From: JAGVSR01 sp963750715
GTDB lineage: Bacteria > Pseudomonadota > Alphaproteobacteria > Rhizobiales > Hyphomicrobiaceae
Direction: 5' to 3'
DNA: 64,000 bases
Assembly (NCBI GenBank): GCA_963750715.1
Contig: CAVVRP010000011.1
Coordinates: 1 to 64,000 of the forward strand
In this document: in pieces, positions 9,539 to 18,517 of the stretch
Layout of the letters: every line of letters starts with the position of its first letter
Numbering within the stretch: the first letter of the stretch is position 1
Notes under the pieces: generated by a model
Databases searched by the model: none
What the model was told of the DNA's origin: nothing
Seen by the model: the letters and a program-made list of their open reading frames with translations, nothing else
Made by a program: the position numbers and the translations under genes

Positions 9539-10000
9539 CCCCCTCTCTCCCGCCGCGTTGATCGACGAGGTCGCACCAGGAGTTCCGCTCGCTGAACTGT
9601 TCGGCAAGCGTGCAAATCGCATTGCGCCTAGTTGTGCTTGCATTGCTTTCGACATTCTATCTATCGCCATTATTTGGCGTCGCTCATTCGCAACCCATAA
9701 TGGGCTCGCACATAGACTAAGGTGAAGCTTCTTGAGGCTTCCCAAGATCAAGCTGATGAAGTGCGTATCTGATTCGTGAATGAGGCCGGAAACGCTTCCC
9801 CCTCTGAAGGCGGCTATTCCACACTTTCCACAGACTGTGGAGAACCTCGATTTCCCAAGCATGGCGCCTACGCAATATTCGCTGGGGCCGAACACCTCAT
9901 GAAGACGCTCGAGACCGCATTGCGAACGGCGGTCTTATCCACAGGTACGCGAACGATGTGGAGACAGGAGCCAAATCGATAGGCATTGGGAGCGCGAATC
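9539..10000. other. Divergent intergenic region between two GT4 genes
   Basis: Must hold the promoters for both genes. It contains a perfect 7-bp dyad TCCACAGACTGTGGA (9827-9841) and a sequence matching the DnaA-box consensus, TTATCCACA (9935-9943). Both are single occurrences, so neither an origin nor an operator can be claimed. Confidence 0.4.
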
Positions 10001-11350
10001 ATGGCGGATTGCCACGATGAGCAGCTAAGGAACAGCATGATGCCTGAGAATGTTTACCTCAGCAGGGCCCGCGAGCATTTTCATCGCAGCGTCTGGCAGC
10101 GCATCCCAAAGTCAGTGCGTCGGGAATTCCTCTTTCGGCTATCGGCGATGGCAGCACCGAAGCTTGCGCCGTCAACCTTGGCTGACGAACCCGTCATCGT
10201 TGTCGGCACACTGCGTTCCTCAACCGGCCTCGGGCAGTCTGCGCGCCTGTGTTACGACGCATTAGCATCCAGCGGTGTTCGCGTCGGCGGGATCGATGTT
10301 TCTCGTCCTCTCATGCAGCCAGAGAACCTTCCCGAGTTTGAGTTTAAAGACGCTCGCGGCCTCGAAGGGCCCGGCACACTTATCGTGCATACAAGCGCTC
10401 CCCTCATGCCGCTGATCTTGTCGCAGCTAGGTCGCCGTGTGATCGATCGAAAGCGCGTTATTGGCTATTGGGCATGGGAGCTTCCCGCAGCGCCGCGCGA
10501 TTGGCAGATCGGCGTACCGTTCACACACGAGATATGGGTACCGAGTGCCTTCACTGCATCCGCGATCGAGCCAATTGCCGGGGGACGGCCCGTAAGAGTC
10601 GTCCATCATCCTGTAAATGACAACGCTGTCGCGACCTTGCCATGTTGCCGGGAAGGGAGCCGTCCATTCACGGTTCTTTCAATGTTCGACATGGGATCGA
10701 GTTTCACGCGTAAGAACCCGTGCGCCAGCATCGAGGCGTTCAAACGGGCCTTTGGTGATGATCCTGGCGTTCGTTTGATTTTGAAAGTATCGAATTCAAG
10801 TGCTTACTCACCGGGGATGGCAGCCATACAGTCGGCCGTCGGTGGGGTTCCCAACATCGAGGTCATTGCCGGCGCACTCAGTCGCGCGGAACTCAACGCG
10901 CTATTTGCCAGAAGCCATGTTCTGCTGTCACTGCACCGAGCCGAAGGGTTTGGTCTCACGATTGCGGAGGCAATGCTGCGAGGGATGCCCGCGGTCGCGA
11001 CCAACTGGTCCGGCAATTGCGATTTTCTCAATTACGAAAATGGCATGCCGGTTGGATACGAAATGGTGCCGGCACACGATCCGCAGCACACATACGACTT
11101 TCCAGAGATGCAGTGGGCGGACGCCAATATCGACGACGCAGCATCGGCACTCGTTGCTTTACGCACTGATAAAATGCTGTGGCTGCGACTGTCACACCGG
11201 GCTGCCGAGGATGCTCGGTCCATGTTTGATAAATCCGCCTATTGTCGAAACGTCATGGGAGCGCTCGGCCTCGGCATGGGCTCTCGCAAAGTAACCAGGC
11301 AAGTCGACAACCCCGGTGTGCTTGCGTCGCTGCAAGCCAAATTATCTTGA
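10001..11350 (+). CDS. Glycosyltransferase, GT4 family
   Basis: 449 residues from the ATG at 10001, chosen over the upstream TTG at 9986 because GGGAG (9988-9992) is well spaced. ATG codons at 10037 and 10040, preceded by AAGGA, are an alternative. GT4 signatures: GLGQSARLCYDAL (glycine-rich N-terminal loop), RKNPCASIEAFKRAF at the start of the C-terminal half, and HRAEGFGLTIAEAMLRGMP, the canonical donor-sugar EX7E motif, followed by VATNWSGN. It should act on a lipid-linked or growing surface glycan in the cytoplasm. The sugar is not predictable. Confidence 0.85.
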   Translation: MADCHDEQLRNSMMPENVYLSRAREHFHRSVWQRIPKSVRREFLFRLSAMAAPKLAPSTLADEPVIVVGTLRSSTGLGQSARLCYDALASSGVRVGGIDVSRPLMQPENLPEFEFKDARGLEGPGTLIVHTSAPLMPLILSQLGRRVIDRKRVIGYWAWELPAAPRDWQIGVPFTHEIWVPSAFTASAIEPIAGGRPVRVVHHPVNDNAVATLPCCREGSRPFTVLSMFDMGSSFTRKNPCASIEAFKRAFGDDPGVRLILKVSNSSAYSPGMAAIQSAVGGVPNIEVIAGALSRAELNALFARSHVLLSLHRAEGFGLTIAEAMLRGMPAVATNWSGNCDFLNYENGMPVGYEMVPAHDPQHTYDFPEMQWADANIDDAASALVALRTDKMLWLRLSHRAAEDARSMFDKSAYCRNVMGALGLGMGSRKVTRQVDNPGVLASLQAKLS

Positions 11351-11961
11351 GCCACGACATGACTGTGCAAATACCTGTTACAAGAAAGACGCTGGCGTAG
11401 CCCGCTTTGCCAATCGCAGGACAAACGCGTCAAATAATGGCTTGATCAAGCAGCGAAGAGCCGTGCGCTCGCCGGTCTTGAAGGGTACTTTGGAGCTCTT
11501 CGTCATGCGGTACGATCTTGGCAATCGTCTCGTCGGCTTTGATGTTCCCGCCCACCAAATCAGCTACAGAGAGCGTCGTCTCCTTGGTACCTCATGCTAG
11601 CGGTACGTAACGGATCGCAGTTTGTCGCCTGAGCGGGGGGCTGTTATTCTGCGACGGTCGTGTGGCATAACGCGCGGCGGCTGAGCCAGCCACATCGATT
11701 GCATGCACTGAGTTTGCCGTAGCGCACCAACTGTCATTGTCAGCTTTATCCTGGCGTTCTGCTTCAAGGCTTCGATGGACGGGCAGGTCGTTATGACTTC
11801 TTGTCTGGACTGGACCGGCAAGGGGTTGCGACGATGCGCATGGAGACGCCTCGAAATCGACGCATGCCACCGACGACATGCGGCTGGACACTCGGGAGAC
11901 TTTGCGGCACTTGCTAGCCAATCACCGTGTTTGCCCTTGAGGGAAAGGTAACAGCGTCATC
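11351..11961. other. Gene-poor stretch upstream of asnB
   Basis: About 610 bp without a supported gene. It presumably contains the promoter of the asnB gene. A purine-rich GAGGGAAAGG lies about 14 bases before the asnB ATG, further than usual. Confidence 0.4.
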
Positions 11962-13962
11962 ATGTGCGGCTTTGCCGGCTTCATTTCGCAGCACTGTAGC
12001 GCCACAGGATCGTCTGACAACGCGCGCCGGATGGCAGCCGCTCTAGCTCATCGCGGGCCGGACGATGAGGGCGTGTGGACCGACGACAGTGCCGGCGTAG
12101 CACTAGCGCACCGACGGCTATCGATCGTCGACTTGTCACTAACGGGCCATCAGCCGATGCATTCGGCCTGTGGACGCTGGGTGATCGCGTTCAATGGCGA
12201 GATCTACAATTTTGCCGAGCTCCGCGACATCCTAATGCGCCAAGGCAAGGCGCCGCAATGGCGCGGTCATTCCGACACTGAGGTTCTGCTGGCCGGCATC
12301 GCCGCCTGGGGCGTGCCGGCAACGCTCGAACGGTCTATCGGCATGTTCGCCTTCGCCGTATGGGACCGCCAGAAGCGCACAATGTGGCTGGCACGTGACC
12401 GCCTGGGCGAGAAGCCGCTCTACTATGGCTTAGCAAACGGAACTTTCCTGTTCGGCTCTGATTTCGCTGCGCTGAGCCGGCACCCTTCATGGTCGGGTGA
12501 TATTGATCGATATGCCGTGGCCCTGCTGATGCGCCACGGCCATGTTCCAGCACCGTATGCAATCTATTCGGGATTCCACAAGCTCGAGCCGGCCGCGTAC
12601 TTGGCCGTGGATGTTGCGGGGCAGGCGCGTGAGCGTGGGCGATACTGGAATGCTGGCAACATGGCGCTCGCGGGGGAGCGCAATCCCATTACCATGGGCC
12701 CTGCGGAGGCTGTCGCCGAGGTGGAGCGCCAGTTGCGCCGCTCGCTCAAGGGCCAGATGGTTGCCGACGTCCCGCTGGGGGCCTTCCTGTCGGGCGGCAT
12801 CGATTCTTCGGCCGTCGTCGCCGTCATGCAGGCGATGTCCGGCAAGCCCGTCAAAACCTTCACCGTGGGCTTTACGGAGCGCGGCTATGACGAAGCTTCG
12901 CACGCGCGGGTGGTGGCCAAGCACCTTGGCACCGACCACCACGAGCTGACGCTCACCGAAGCCGATACGCTCGAGATGGTTCCTCGCCTTGCGCATGTCT
13001 ATTCGGAGCCGTTCGCGGATGCATCGCAGATTCCGATGCTGCTCGTGTCGCGCATGGCGCGCCAGCACGTCACGGTTGCTCTTTCGGGAGATGGCGGCGA
13101 CGAATTATTCTCCGGCTACAACCGCTACCAACTCGCGGGCCGGTTCTGGCCAGCCTTGCAGGCAACGCCGCGTCCTGTGAGACAGGCCGTGGCGAAGCTC
13201 GTTCAAGCACTGCCTTATCGCTCTTTAGAGCGCGCCGCGCGCTGGTCTGGATCGGCTCTGCCCGAGGGGCTGCGACCGCGCAACCTCGATGCTAAAATTC
13301 TGAAGGTGGCCGATATCCTGGCAAGCCGTTCGATCGATGATGCCTACGATCAGCTCGTGTCGCACTGGCGTGACGATAGTATCGTCCTTTGCTCCGACGC
13401 ACCGGCGGACGATGGGACGGCCTCCGTCATAGCACCCGATTTCGCCAGCCCTATCCACCGAATGATGTACCGGGATCTGACCGGCTATCTGCACGACGAC
13501 GTGCTGACAAAGGTGGACCGTGCGACTATGGCCTATGGGCTCGAGGCGCGCGTACCGCTTCTCGACCACAGGTTGGTGGAGTTCACCTGGCGTCTGCCGC
13601 TGTCAATTTTGCGGAACGAGGGTCGATCTAAGTGGCCGTTGCGCCAAATTCTGTTCAAGTACGTCCCGCGCGAACTTGTCGAGCGGCCAAAGATGGGCTT
13701 CGCAGTGCCAATTGACACGTGGCTTCGTGGGCCACTGCGCGACTGGGCCGAGACATTGCTCGCTCCGCGAAGACTGCGCCATGACGGAATTTTGGATCCG
13801 CGGAAGGTCGAGGCCGCGTGGCGTGCTCATTTGAGCGGATCGGCTAATCTGCAGCAAAAGCTGTGGAACGTGCTCATGTTCCAGGCGTGGTTAGACGGGC
13901 TCAAGCAGGACCAACGGCCATGTGATGCGGGCAACCCATTGTCAGCGGCGCGCGCAGTATGA
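11962..13962 (+). CDS. asnB: Glutamine-dependent asparagine synthase-type amidotransferase
   Basis: 666 residues beginning MCGFAG, so Cys2 becomes the N-terminal nucleophile of a class II glutaminase after Met removal. The glutaminase domain (about residues 1-200) has HRGPDDEG and FNGEIYNF. The synthetase domain has the PP-loop LSGGIDSSAV, and later SGDGGDELFSGYNRY and YLHDDVLTKVDRATM. The reaction is glutamine-driven amidation of aspartate or another carboxylate through an acyl-adenylate. AsnB homologues inside polysaccharide loci often amidate a sugar acid or precursor, and that role is possible here by context. It overlaps the next gene by four bases (ATGA), so the two are co-translated. 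Confidence 0.88.
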   Translation: MCGFAGFISQHCSATGSSDNARRMAAALAHRGPDDEGVWTDDSAGVALAHRRLSIVDLSLTGHQPMHSACGRWVIAFNGEIYNFAELRDILMRQGKAPQWRGHSDTEVLLAGIAAWGVPATLERSIGMFAFAVWDRQKRTMWLARDRLGEKPLYYGLANGTFLFGSDFAALSRHPSWSGDIDRYAVALLMRHGHVPAPYAIYSGFHKLEPAAYLAVDVAGQARERGRYWNAGNMALAGERNPITMGPAEAVAEVERQLRRSLKGQMVADVPLGAFLSGGIDSSAVVAVMQAMSGKPVKTFTVGFTERGYDEASHARVVAKHLGTDHHELTLTEADTLEMVPRLAHVYSEPFADASQIPMLLVSRMARQHVTVALSGDGGDELFSGYNRYQLAGRFWPALQATPRPVRQAVAKLVQALPYRSLERAARWSGSALPEGLRPRNLDAKILKVADILASRSIDDAYDQLVSHWRDDSIVLCSDAPADDGTASVIAPDFASPIHRMMYRDLTGYLHDDVLTKVDRATMAYGLEARVPLLDHRLVEFTWRLPLSILRNEGRSKWPLRQILFKYVPRELVERPKMGFAVPIDTWLRGPLRDWAETLLAPRRLRHDGILDPRKVEAAWRAHLSGSANLQQKLWNVLMFQAWLDGLKQDQRPCDAGNPLSAARAV

Positions 13963-15117
13963 GCAGCCCCGCAATTTTTCGCCACAGACACGCCAAAATC
14001 ATGTTTGTCGTGACCGAGGATTGGTATTTCGTCTCGCACCGTCTGCCACTCGCCATTGCCGCGCGCGACGCTGGCTTCGACGTCATCGTCGCCACGCGCC
14101 CGAACGCGCGTTCGGCAGAGATCGTGGATGCGGGCCTTACACTCCTGCCGCTCCCCTTCTCGCGCGCAAGCATAAACCCCTTACGCGAAGGCGTCATGAC
14201 CGCGCGACTGACGGCGCTTTACCGCCGGCACAAGCCAGACATCGTTCATCACGTGGCCATGAAACCCGTCATTTACGGGTCCATCGCCGCGCGCGCGGCG
14301 CGGTGTCCCTCACGTCGTCAACGCCATTATGGGTCTTGGCTACGTGTTCAGCTCGGCTTCATTGAAGGCACGCGCGCTGCGCCCTGGCGTCAAGTTGCTG
14401 TTGAAGTTGGCGCTTCACGACACGAGGGGTCGCGTCATCGTGCAAAACATCGATGATCGAGACGTGCTGTGCCGCGAAGCGCTCGCCTCGCCCGAGCAGA
14501 TAAGACTGATCCGCGGCTCGGGTGTCGATCCGACAAAGTTCAATCCCAGACCGCCGCCCCCTGGTCCACCGCTTGTCATCCTTCCGGCGCGGCTGCTGCG
14601 AGACAAGGGCGTGCTCGAGTTTGCCGAGGCCGCTCGCCGCTTGAAGGCCGAAGGCTGGAATGCCCGTTTTGCTCTCGTCGGCGCGCCCGACCCTGGAAAC
14701 ACGGCATCTGTTTCGCAGCAGGAACTGACCCGCATTGCCGCTGAAGGCGTTGTCGAGCTTTGGGGATGGCGCGACGATATGGCGGAGGTTATTCGCCAAT
14801 CGAGCATCGTATGCCTGCCATCCACTTACGGCGAAGGATTGCCGAAATCTCTGCTGGAGGCAGCAGCGGGGGCGCGCCCGATCATTACCACTGACATGCC
14901 AGGCTGCCGCGAGATCGTGCGGCCAGGCGAGAATGGCTGGCTCGTGCCCCCACGCAGCGTGGACGCATTGACCATTGCCATGAGCGAAGCGCTTTCCTGC
15001 AAGGAGTTGCGGGAACAGTACGGCGCCAGGGGCCGTCAATTCGTGGAAGCCGAGTTCTCGCTGCAATCCGTGAACCGCCAGACGCTTGATCTTTATCTCG
15101 AGTTGTTAGCCGCATGA
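13959..15117 (+). pseudogene. Glycosyltransferase, GT4 family, interrupted by a frameshift
   Basis: Two overlapping frames make up one normal GT4 protein of about 385 residues. The first (from 13959) gives the N-terminal domain with HRLPLAIAARDAGFDV and HHVAMKPVIYGSIAARAA. The second gives GVPHVVNAIMGLGYVF and the whole C-terminal domain, including RLLRDKGVLEFAEAARRLK, STYGEGLPKSLLEAAAGARP and the conserved GCREIVRPGENGWLVPP. The frame changes in the CG-repeat run at about 14287-14304. Total length (1159) is one base more than a multiple of three, so one extra base in the CG run explains it. Real mutation or sequencing error cannot be distinguished. Coupled to asnB by an ATGA overlap. Confidence 0.8.
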
Positions 15118-15134
15118 CGTCCGCAACCGGAGGA

Positions 15135-15293
15135 ATGCAGATCAGCATCGCTGTCCCTGCCGACGAATGGCAAGAAAGCGGCGTGCGAGTTTGGCCAATC
15201 TGGAACACGACAGGTCTCGAGCCCACGCATGCGAGTGTTCAGTCCCTTATCTCTCCTTCATCGCCCGCGCCACCTGATCGGAGAGCGGCTTAA
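15135..15293 (+). CDS. Possible small orphan ORF, 52 codons
   Basis: A well-placed GGAGG (15129-15133) precedes an ATG at 15135. The product has no recognisable motif and overlaps the 3' end of the opposite HlyD-family gene by 47 bases. It could be the stump of a deleted gene that once followed the GT4 gene, or chance. The evidence is only the ribosome-binding site. Confidence 0.2.
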   Translation: MQISIAVPADEWQESGVRVWPIWNTTGLEPTHASVQSLISPSSPAPPDRRAA

Positions 15294-16518
15294 TAAGGTA
15301 GCTTAGAACGGTGCGCTGCCCCGTCTGGAAGAGCAGCTCGGCCGGCATCCCGGGCTTTAGGGTGTGTGGGCCGAGCTGCGAAGCGGCGCCGCCTCCGAGG
15401 CTCACCCTTACGAGATAGTAGGGGGCCTGGCCTTGAGCATCCTGCTTCGCGTCGGGAGAGATCATCGTTACGACGCCTTCGACCTCAGGCGTCGAGCGGT
15501 GGTCGAGTGACGGGAAGCGCACAATCGTCTTTTGGTTCTGGAGAATTCGGTCGATCGAGCCAGGATCGACATGTCCTTCGAGGACAAGGCTGTCCTCCGG
15601 AATGATCTCGGCGATGACCTCTCCGGCTCCTATAACGCCACCGACTGTCGTTGCCGTGAGCTTGTGCACGAAGCCGCTGCGAGGCGCCCTGATCTCCATG
15701 CGAAGCAGACGCGTGCGAACAGCCGCCACCTTTTCTGTGATCTCGTTGACCTTGGCTTCGACGTCGCGCAGTTCCGTCAATACCTCTGATAGAAAGGCCT
15801 GGTCGACGGCAATAAGCTGCAGTCTCGTCTCGCCGATCTGCACTTTCGTGCGCGCAATGTCGGAGACCAGCTGGCCACGCTCGCCATCCAATCGCGCGCC
15901 TTCCCGCTCGAGCGCCAGTAAGCGGCTTTCTGTAACGAGCTGTGCCTTGCGCAAGCCATTGAGCGCGTTGAGCTCTTGACGAACAAACGCAATCTGGCGT
16001 TCCTTTGCGTCGACCTGAGCCGAAAGACCCATCACTTCCTGTTCAAGCTGCGCAACACGCTCGCTGAGTTGCTGCTTTTTCCCGACCCGCACATCAAGTC
16101 GTGCCCTGAGGAGCTTTGCTTGGGCCTGCCGCACGATAGCGGCCTGCGGGTCGTCGCCGACGTCCATCTCAGAACGGTCGTCGCGTTCGGCGATTAGGCG
16201 GTCCTGTCGTGCCTTCAGTTCTGCGAGTTGCCCCAAGAAAATCTGCAGGTTGGTACGGGTATCGCTCTCGTCAAGGCGCACAAGAATGTCACCTTCCGCA
16301 ACCCTGTCCCCATTCTTGACGCGTGTTTCGGCGACGACTCCTCCCTCGAGATGCTGCACCTTCTTGGCGCTGCTCTCCACGACGACGACCGCTGGAGCCA
16401 CGACGGCGCCGGAGATCGACGTGTAGGCAGCCCAGCAACTTGCGCCGCCCAGCCCAATCAGGATGACGGCAAGTGCAACCCTCTGGTAAGCCTTGATGGA
16501 TTTCTGAAGTGAGCTCAT
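15247..16518 (-). CDS. Type I secretion membrane-fusion (adaptor) protein, HlyD/PrtE family
   Basis: 423 residues. A short cytoplasmic N-terminus and one membrane helix (about 14-36) are followed by a beta segment with the lipoyl/biotinyl-like half motif HLEGGVVAETRVKNGDRV, a long periplasmic coiled-coil region (about 90-280, rich in Glu/Arg/Gln/Leu), the second half motif RAPRSGFVH and the beta-barrel C-terminus. It links an inner-membrane ABC exporter to a TolC-type outer-membrane channel. Its ATG overlaps the stop of the ABC gene (ATGA, 16515-16518), so the two are one translational unit. No TolC homologue lies in the window. Confidence 0.92.
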   Translation of the reverse strand: MSSLQKSIKAYQRVALAVILIGLGGASCWAAYTSISGAVVAPAVVVVESSAKKVQHLEGGVVAETRVKNGDRVAEGDILVRLDESDTRTNLQIFLGQLAELKARQDRLIAERDDRSEMDVGDDPQAAIVRQAQAKLLRARLDVRVGKKQQLSERVAQLEQEVMGLSAQVDAKERQIAFVRQELNALNGLRKAQLVTESRLLALEREGARLDGERGQLVSDIARTKVQIGETRLQLIAVDQAFLSEVLTELRDVEAKVNEITEKVAAVRTRLLRMEIRAPRSGFVHKLTATTVGGVIGAGEVIAEIIPEDSLVLEGHVDPGSIDRILQNQKTIVRFPSLDHRSTPEVEGVVTMISPDAKQDAQGQAPYYLVRVSLGGGAASQLGPHTLKPGMPAELLFQTGQRTVLSYLIKPLSDQVARAMKER

Positions 16519-18362
16519 GACGCGCGTTGCTCCGAATGACTGCCGCCGGCCACAGCGATGGGAAAATTGGCGGGGCGCGGGCGCGGGGCGCTCAGGATTT
16601 CATCCCGCGGGCCGAAGGCGGCCTGGCGGCCGTCCTGCAAACAAAGAACTTTGTTGGTCACCTGCAAGGTCGCCGGCCGGTGCGAGACGATGATCACCGT
16701 CACGCCGACTTTGCGGGCATTCAACAGAGTGTCGATGAGCGCCGCCTCACCGGGCCCGTCGAGATTGGAATTCGGCTCGTCTAGGACCAGCAGAACAGGA
16801 TCCAGATAGAGAGCTCGCGCGAGTGCAATCCTTTGCCGCTGGCCGGCGGAGAGCATGAGGCCGCCTTCACCCAGCTCCGTCTGGTAGCCGTTCGGAAGAC
16901 GCAGGATCATGTCGTGGACGTTGGCGCGCTGCGCGGCTCGCACTACGTCCGCTGGATCGGCACCCGGAGCAAAGCGCGAGATGTTTTCCGTCACAGTGCC
17001 GGAAAGGATCTCGACGTCCTGCGGCACATAGCCGACGGCTGCGCCAATTTGCTCACCAGGCCACTGGTCGAGCCGCGCGCCATCCAGACGGATGCTGCCT
17101 GCAATCGGAGTCCATACTCCTGCAAGCGCGCGCACCAGCGAGGATTTGCCGCTGCCGCTGTGACCCACGATGCCCAGACCATCGCCCGGCTCAAGGGAGA
17201 AGTTTAGGCCAGAGACAATCGGGCGGTTGGCACCCGGTGCGCCCACCACGAGGTTTTCGACGGCGACATCGCCTTTGGGCGTTGGCAGCGCCATCGGGTC
17301 GCTTCGTCGCGGCACATCGATGAGAGCTGATCTCAGGCGAGCGATGGCCCGGCGCGTCGCCTGGAAGGCGCCCCACTGCGCGGTGATCTGCTCGACCGGT
17401 GCGAGAGCGCGCGACATGATAATCGATGCGGCGATGATGGTTCCGGCGGAAACCTGACCTTCGATCGCAAGGGCGGCGCCGAGAGCCAGAACCGCTGACT
17501 GCAGGAAAAGCCTGAGCATGCGCGTGCTGGAGGTAAAAGCGCTCACCGCATCAGCGCCCTTGAGCTGCTGCACCTGCGCCAGGCCGTGCTCACCCGACCA
17601 GCGGTCACGGAACCGCTGTTCCATTCCCATGGCGCGGAGAACCTCAGCCCCCTTGCTCGCGCCTTCGATAAGGATGAGAGAGCGGTGCTTATGGCGCGAT
17701 CCATCGAGACCATGGCGCTTCGTGGCGCGTTCGTTCCCGAACGCGAGACAGAAAAGCACGATTGCCGCCACCAGCGTCATCGTGCCCAATAGGGGGTGCA
17801 GCAGGTAGGCGAAACCTAAGTAAATCGGCATCCACGGCAGATCGAAAAAAGCAGTCGGACCGGAGCCGCCAAGATATTGGCGCACAGCCTCGAGGTCGCG
17901 CGCGGGCTGAGTAGCGTCGCCAGACGACGATCCGCGATTCAATGCCTTATGCAGCACGGCCGAGTAGGTTTGAGGCGCGAGCCTGTCGGAAACCCCAGCG
18001 GCTATCCGAGCCATCAGCCGCTGTCTGATGGCTTCGAGAACAGCCGAAACAACGAAAACACCAGCGACCAGGCCAAGAAGCGCGATGAGAGTCGGCAAGC
18101 TGCGGCTCGTCAGCACCCGGTCGTAGACCTGCAGCATGAAGAGAGGGCTCGCTAGCATCAGAACATTGATGACGAGACTGACAAACACCGCAATTGCAAA
18201 TGGCTGCCGAAAGTGGCGCCACGCATCGCGGATCGGATCAGAGGTCTGAATTGGACCTAGGTCCGAGTTCGCGTGAGATGAAGACATCGATGATTGGCTC
18301 CACGAGCGCAGCCAAGGTGTCCATAATTGGGCTAGCTGCAGAGTGAAAATTGCATTCGCCAT
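16515..18362 (-). CDS. Type I secretion ABC permease/ATPase, PrtD family
   Basis: About 615 residues from the ATG at 18362, which has GGAGG correctly spaced before it. The ATG at 18287, with GGAG, is the alternative and gives the usual short PrtD N-terminus. The frame is open to 18521. The N-terminal half is a six-helix ABC transmembrane domain (for example FAIAVFVSLVINVLML, then LIALLGLVAGVFVVSAVLEA). The nucleotide-binding domain has Walker A GHSGSGKSS, signature LSAGQRQRIALARAL and Walker B LLVLDEPNSNLD. There is no peptidase or C39-like domain, as in PrtD exporters of proteins with uncleaved C-terminal signals. The neighbouring upstream oxidase-lectin protein is the obvious cargo (inferred from gene order). 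Confidence 0.9.
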   Translation of the reverse strand: MANAIFTLQLAQLWTPWLRSWSQSSMSSSHANSDLGPIQTSDPIRDAWRHFRQPFAIAVFVSLVINVLMLASPLFMLQVYDRVLTSRSLPTLIALLGLVAGVFVVSAVLEAIRQRLMARIAAGVSDRLAPQTYSAVLHKALNRGSSSGDATQPARDLEAVRQYLGGSGPTAFFDLPWMPIYLGFAYLLHPLLGTMTLVAAIVLFCLAFGNERATKRHGLDGSRHKHRSLILIEGASKGAEVLRAMGMEQRFRDRWSGEHGLAQVQQLKGADAVSAFTSSTRMLRLFLQSAVLALGAALAIEGQVSAGTIIAASIIMSRALAPVEQITAQWGAFQATRRAIARLRSALIDVPRRSDPMALPTPKGDVAVENLVVGAPGANRPIVSGLNFSLEPGDGLGIVGHSGSGKSSLVRALAGVWTPIAGSIRLDGARLDQWPGEQIGAAVGYVPQDVEILSGTVTENISRFAPGADPADVVRAAQRANVHDMILRLPNGYQTELGEGGLMLSAGQRQRIALARALYLDPVLLVLDEPNSNLDGPGEAALIDTLLNARKVGVTVIIVSHRPATLQVTNKVLCLQDGRQAAFGPRDEILSAPRPRPANFPIAVAGGSHSEQRAS

Positions 18363-18472
18363 GCCAGCCTCCAGTGTCCCAGAAAGGGAATGGACGTTAA
18401 CAATCGCCATGGCGAAAAGGCGCATTGGATATGGCATCCCTGCGTTGAGGCGAGCCATATCAGGTCGAGGCC

Positions 18473-18509
18473 GCCAGGCTCTTGAGCACTTTTGCTCAAG
18501 GCTTCTGGC
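18473..18509 (-). promoter_or_regulatory. Hairpin between cargo gene and ABC exporter gene
   Basis: An 8-bp perfect stem (CTTGAGCA / TGCTCAAG, 18481-18500, 4-base loop) is extended, across a small internal loop, by a 5-bp stem (GCCAG / CTGGC). It begins nine bases after the cargo stop codon. There is no T-run on the transcribed strand, so it is more likely a partial terminator, mRNA 3'-end stabiliser or processing site than a strong intrinsic terminator. Such a device would allow more cargo than transporter to be made. Confidence 0.55.
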
Positions 18510-18517
18510 ACCCGCTG

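Noticed and set aside
9935..9943. TTATCCACA, a perfect DnaA-box match, as a sign of an origin
   Set aside because: It is a single box with no cluster, AT-rich unwinding region or dnaA/repA gene nearby.
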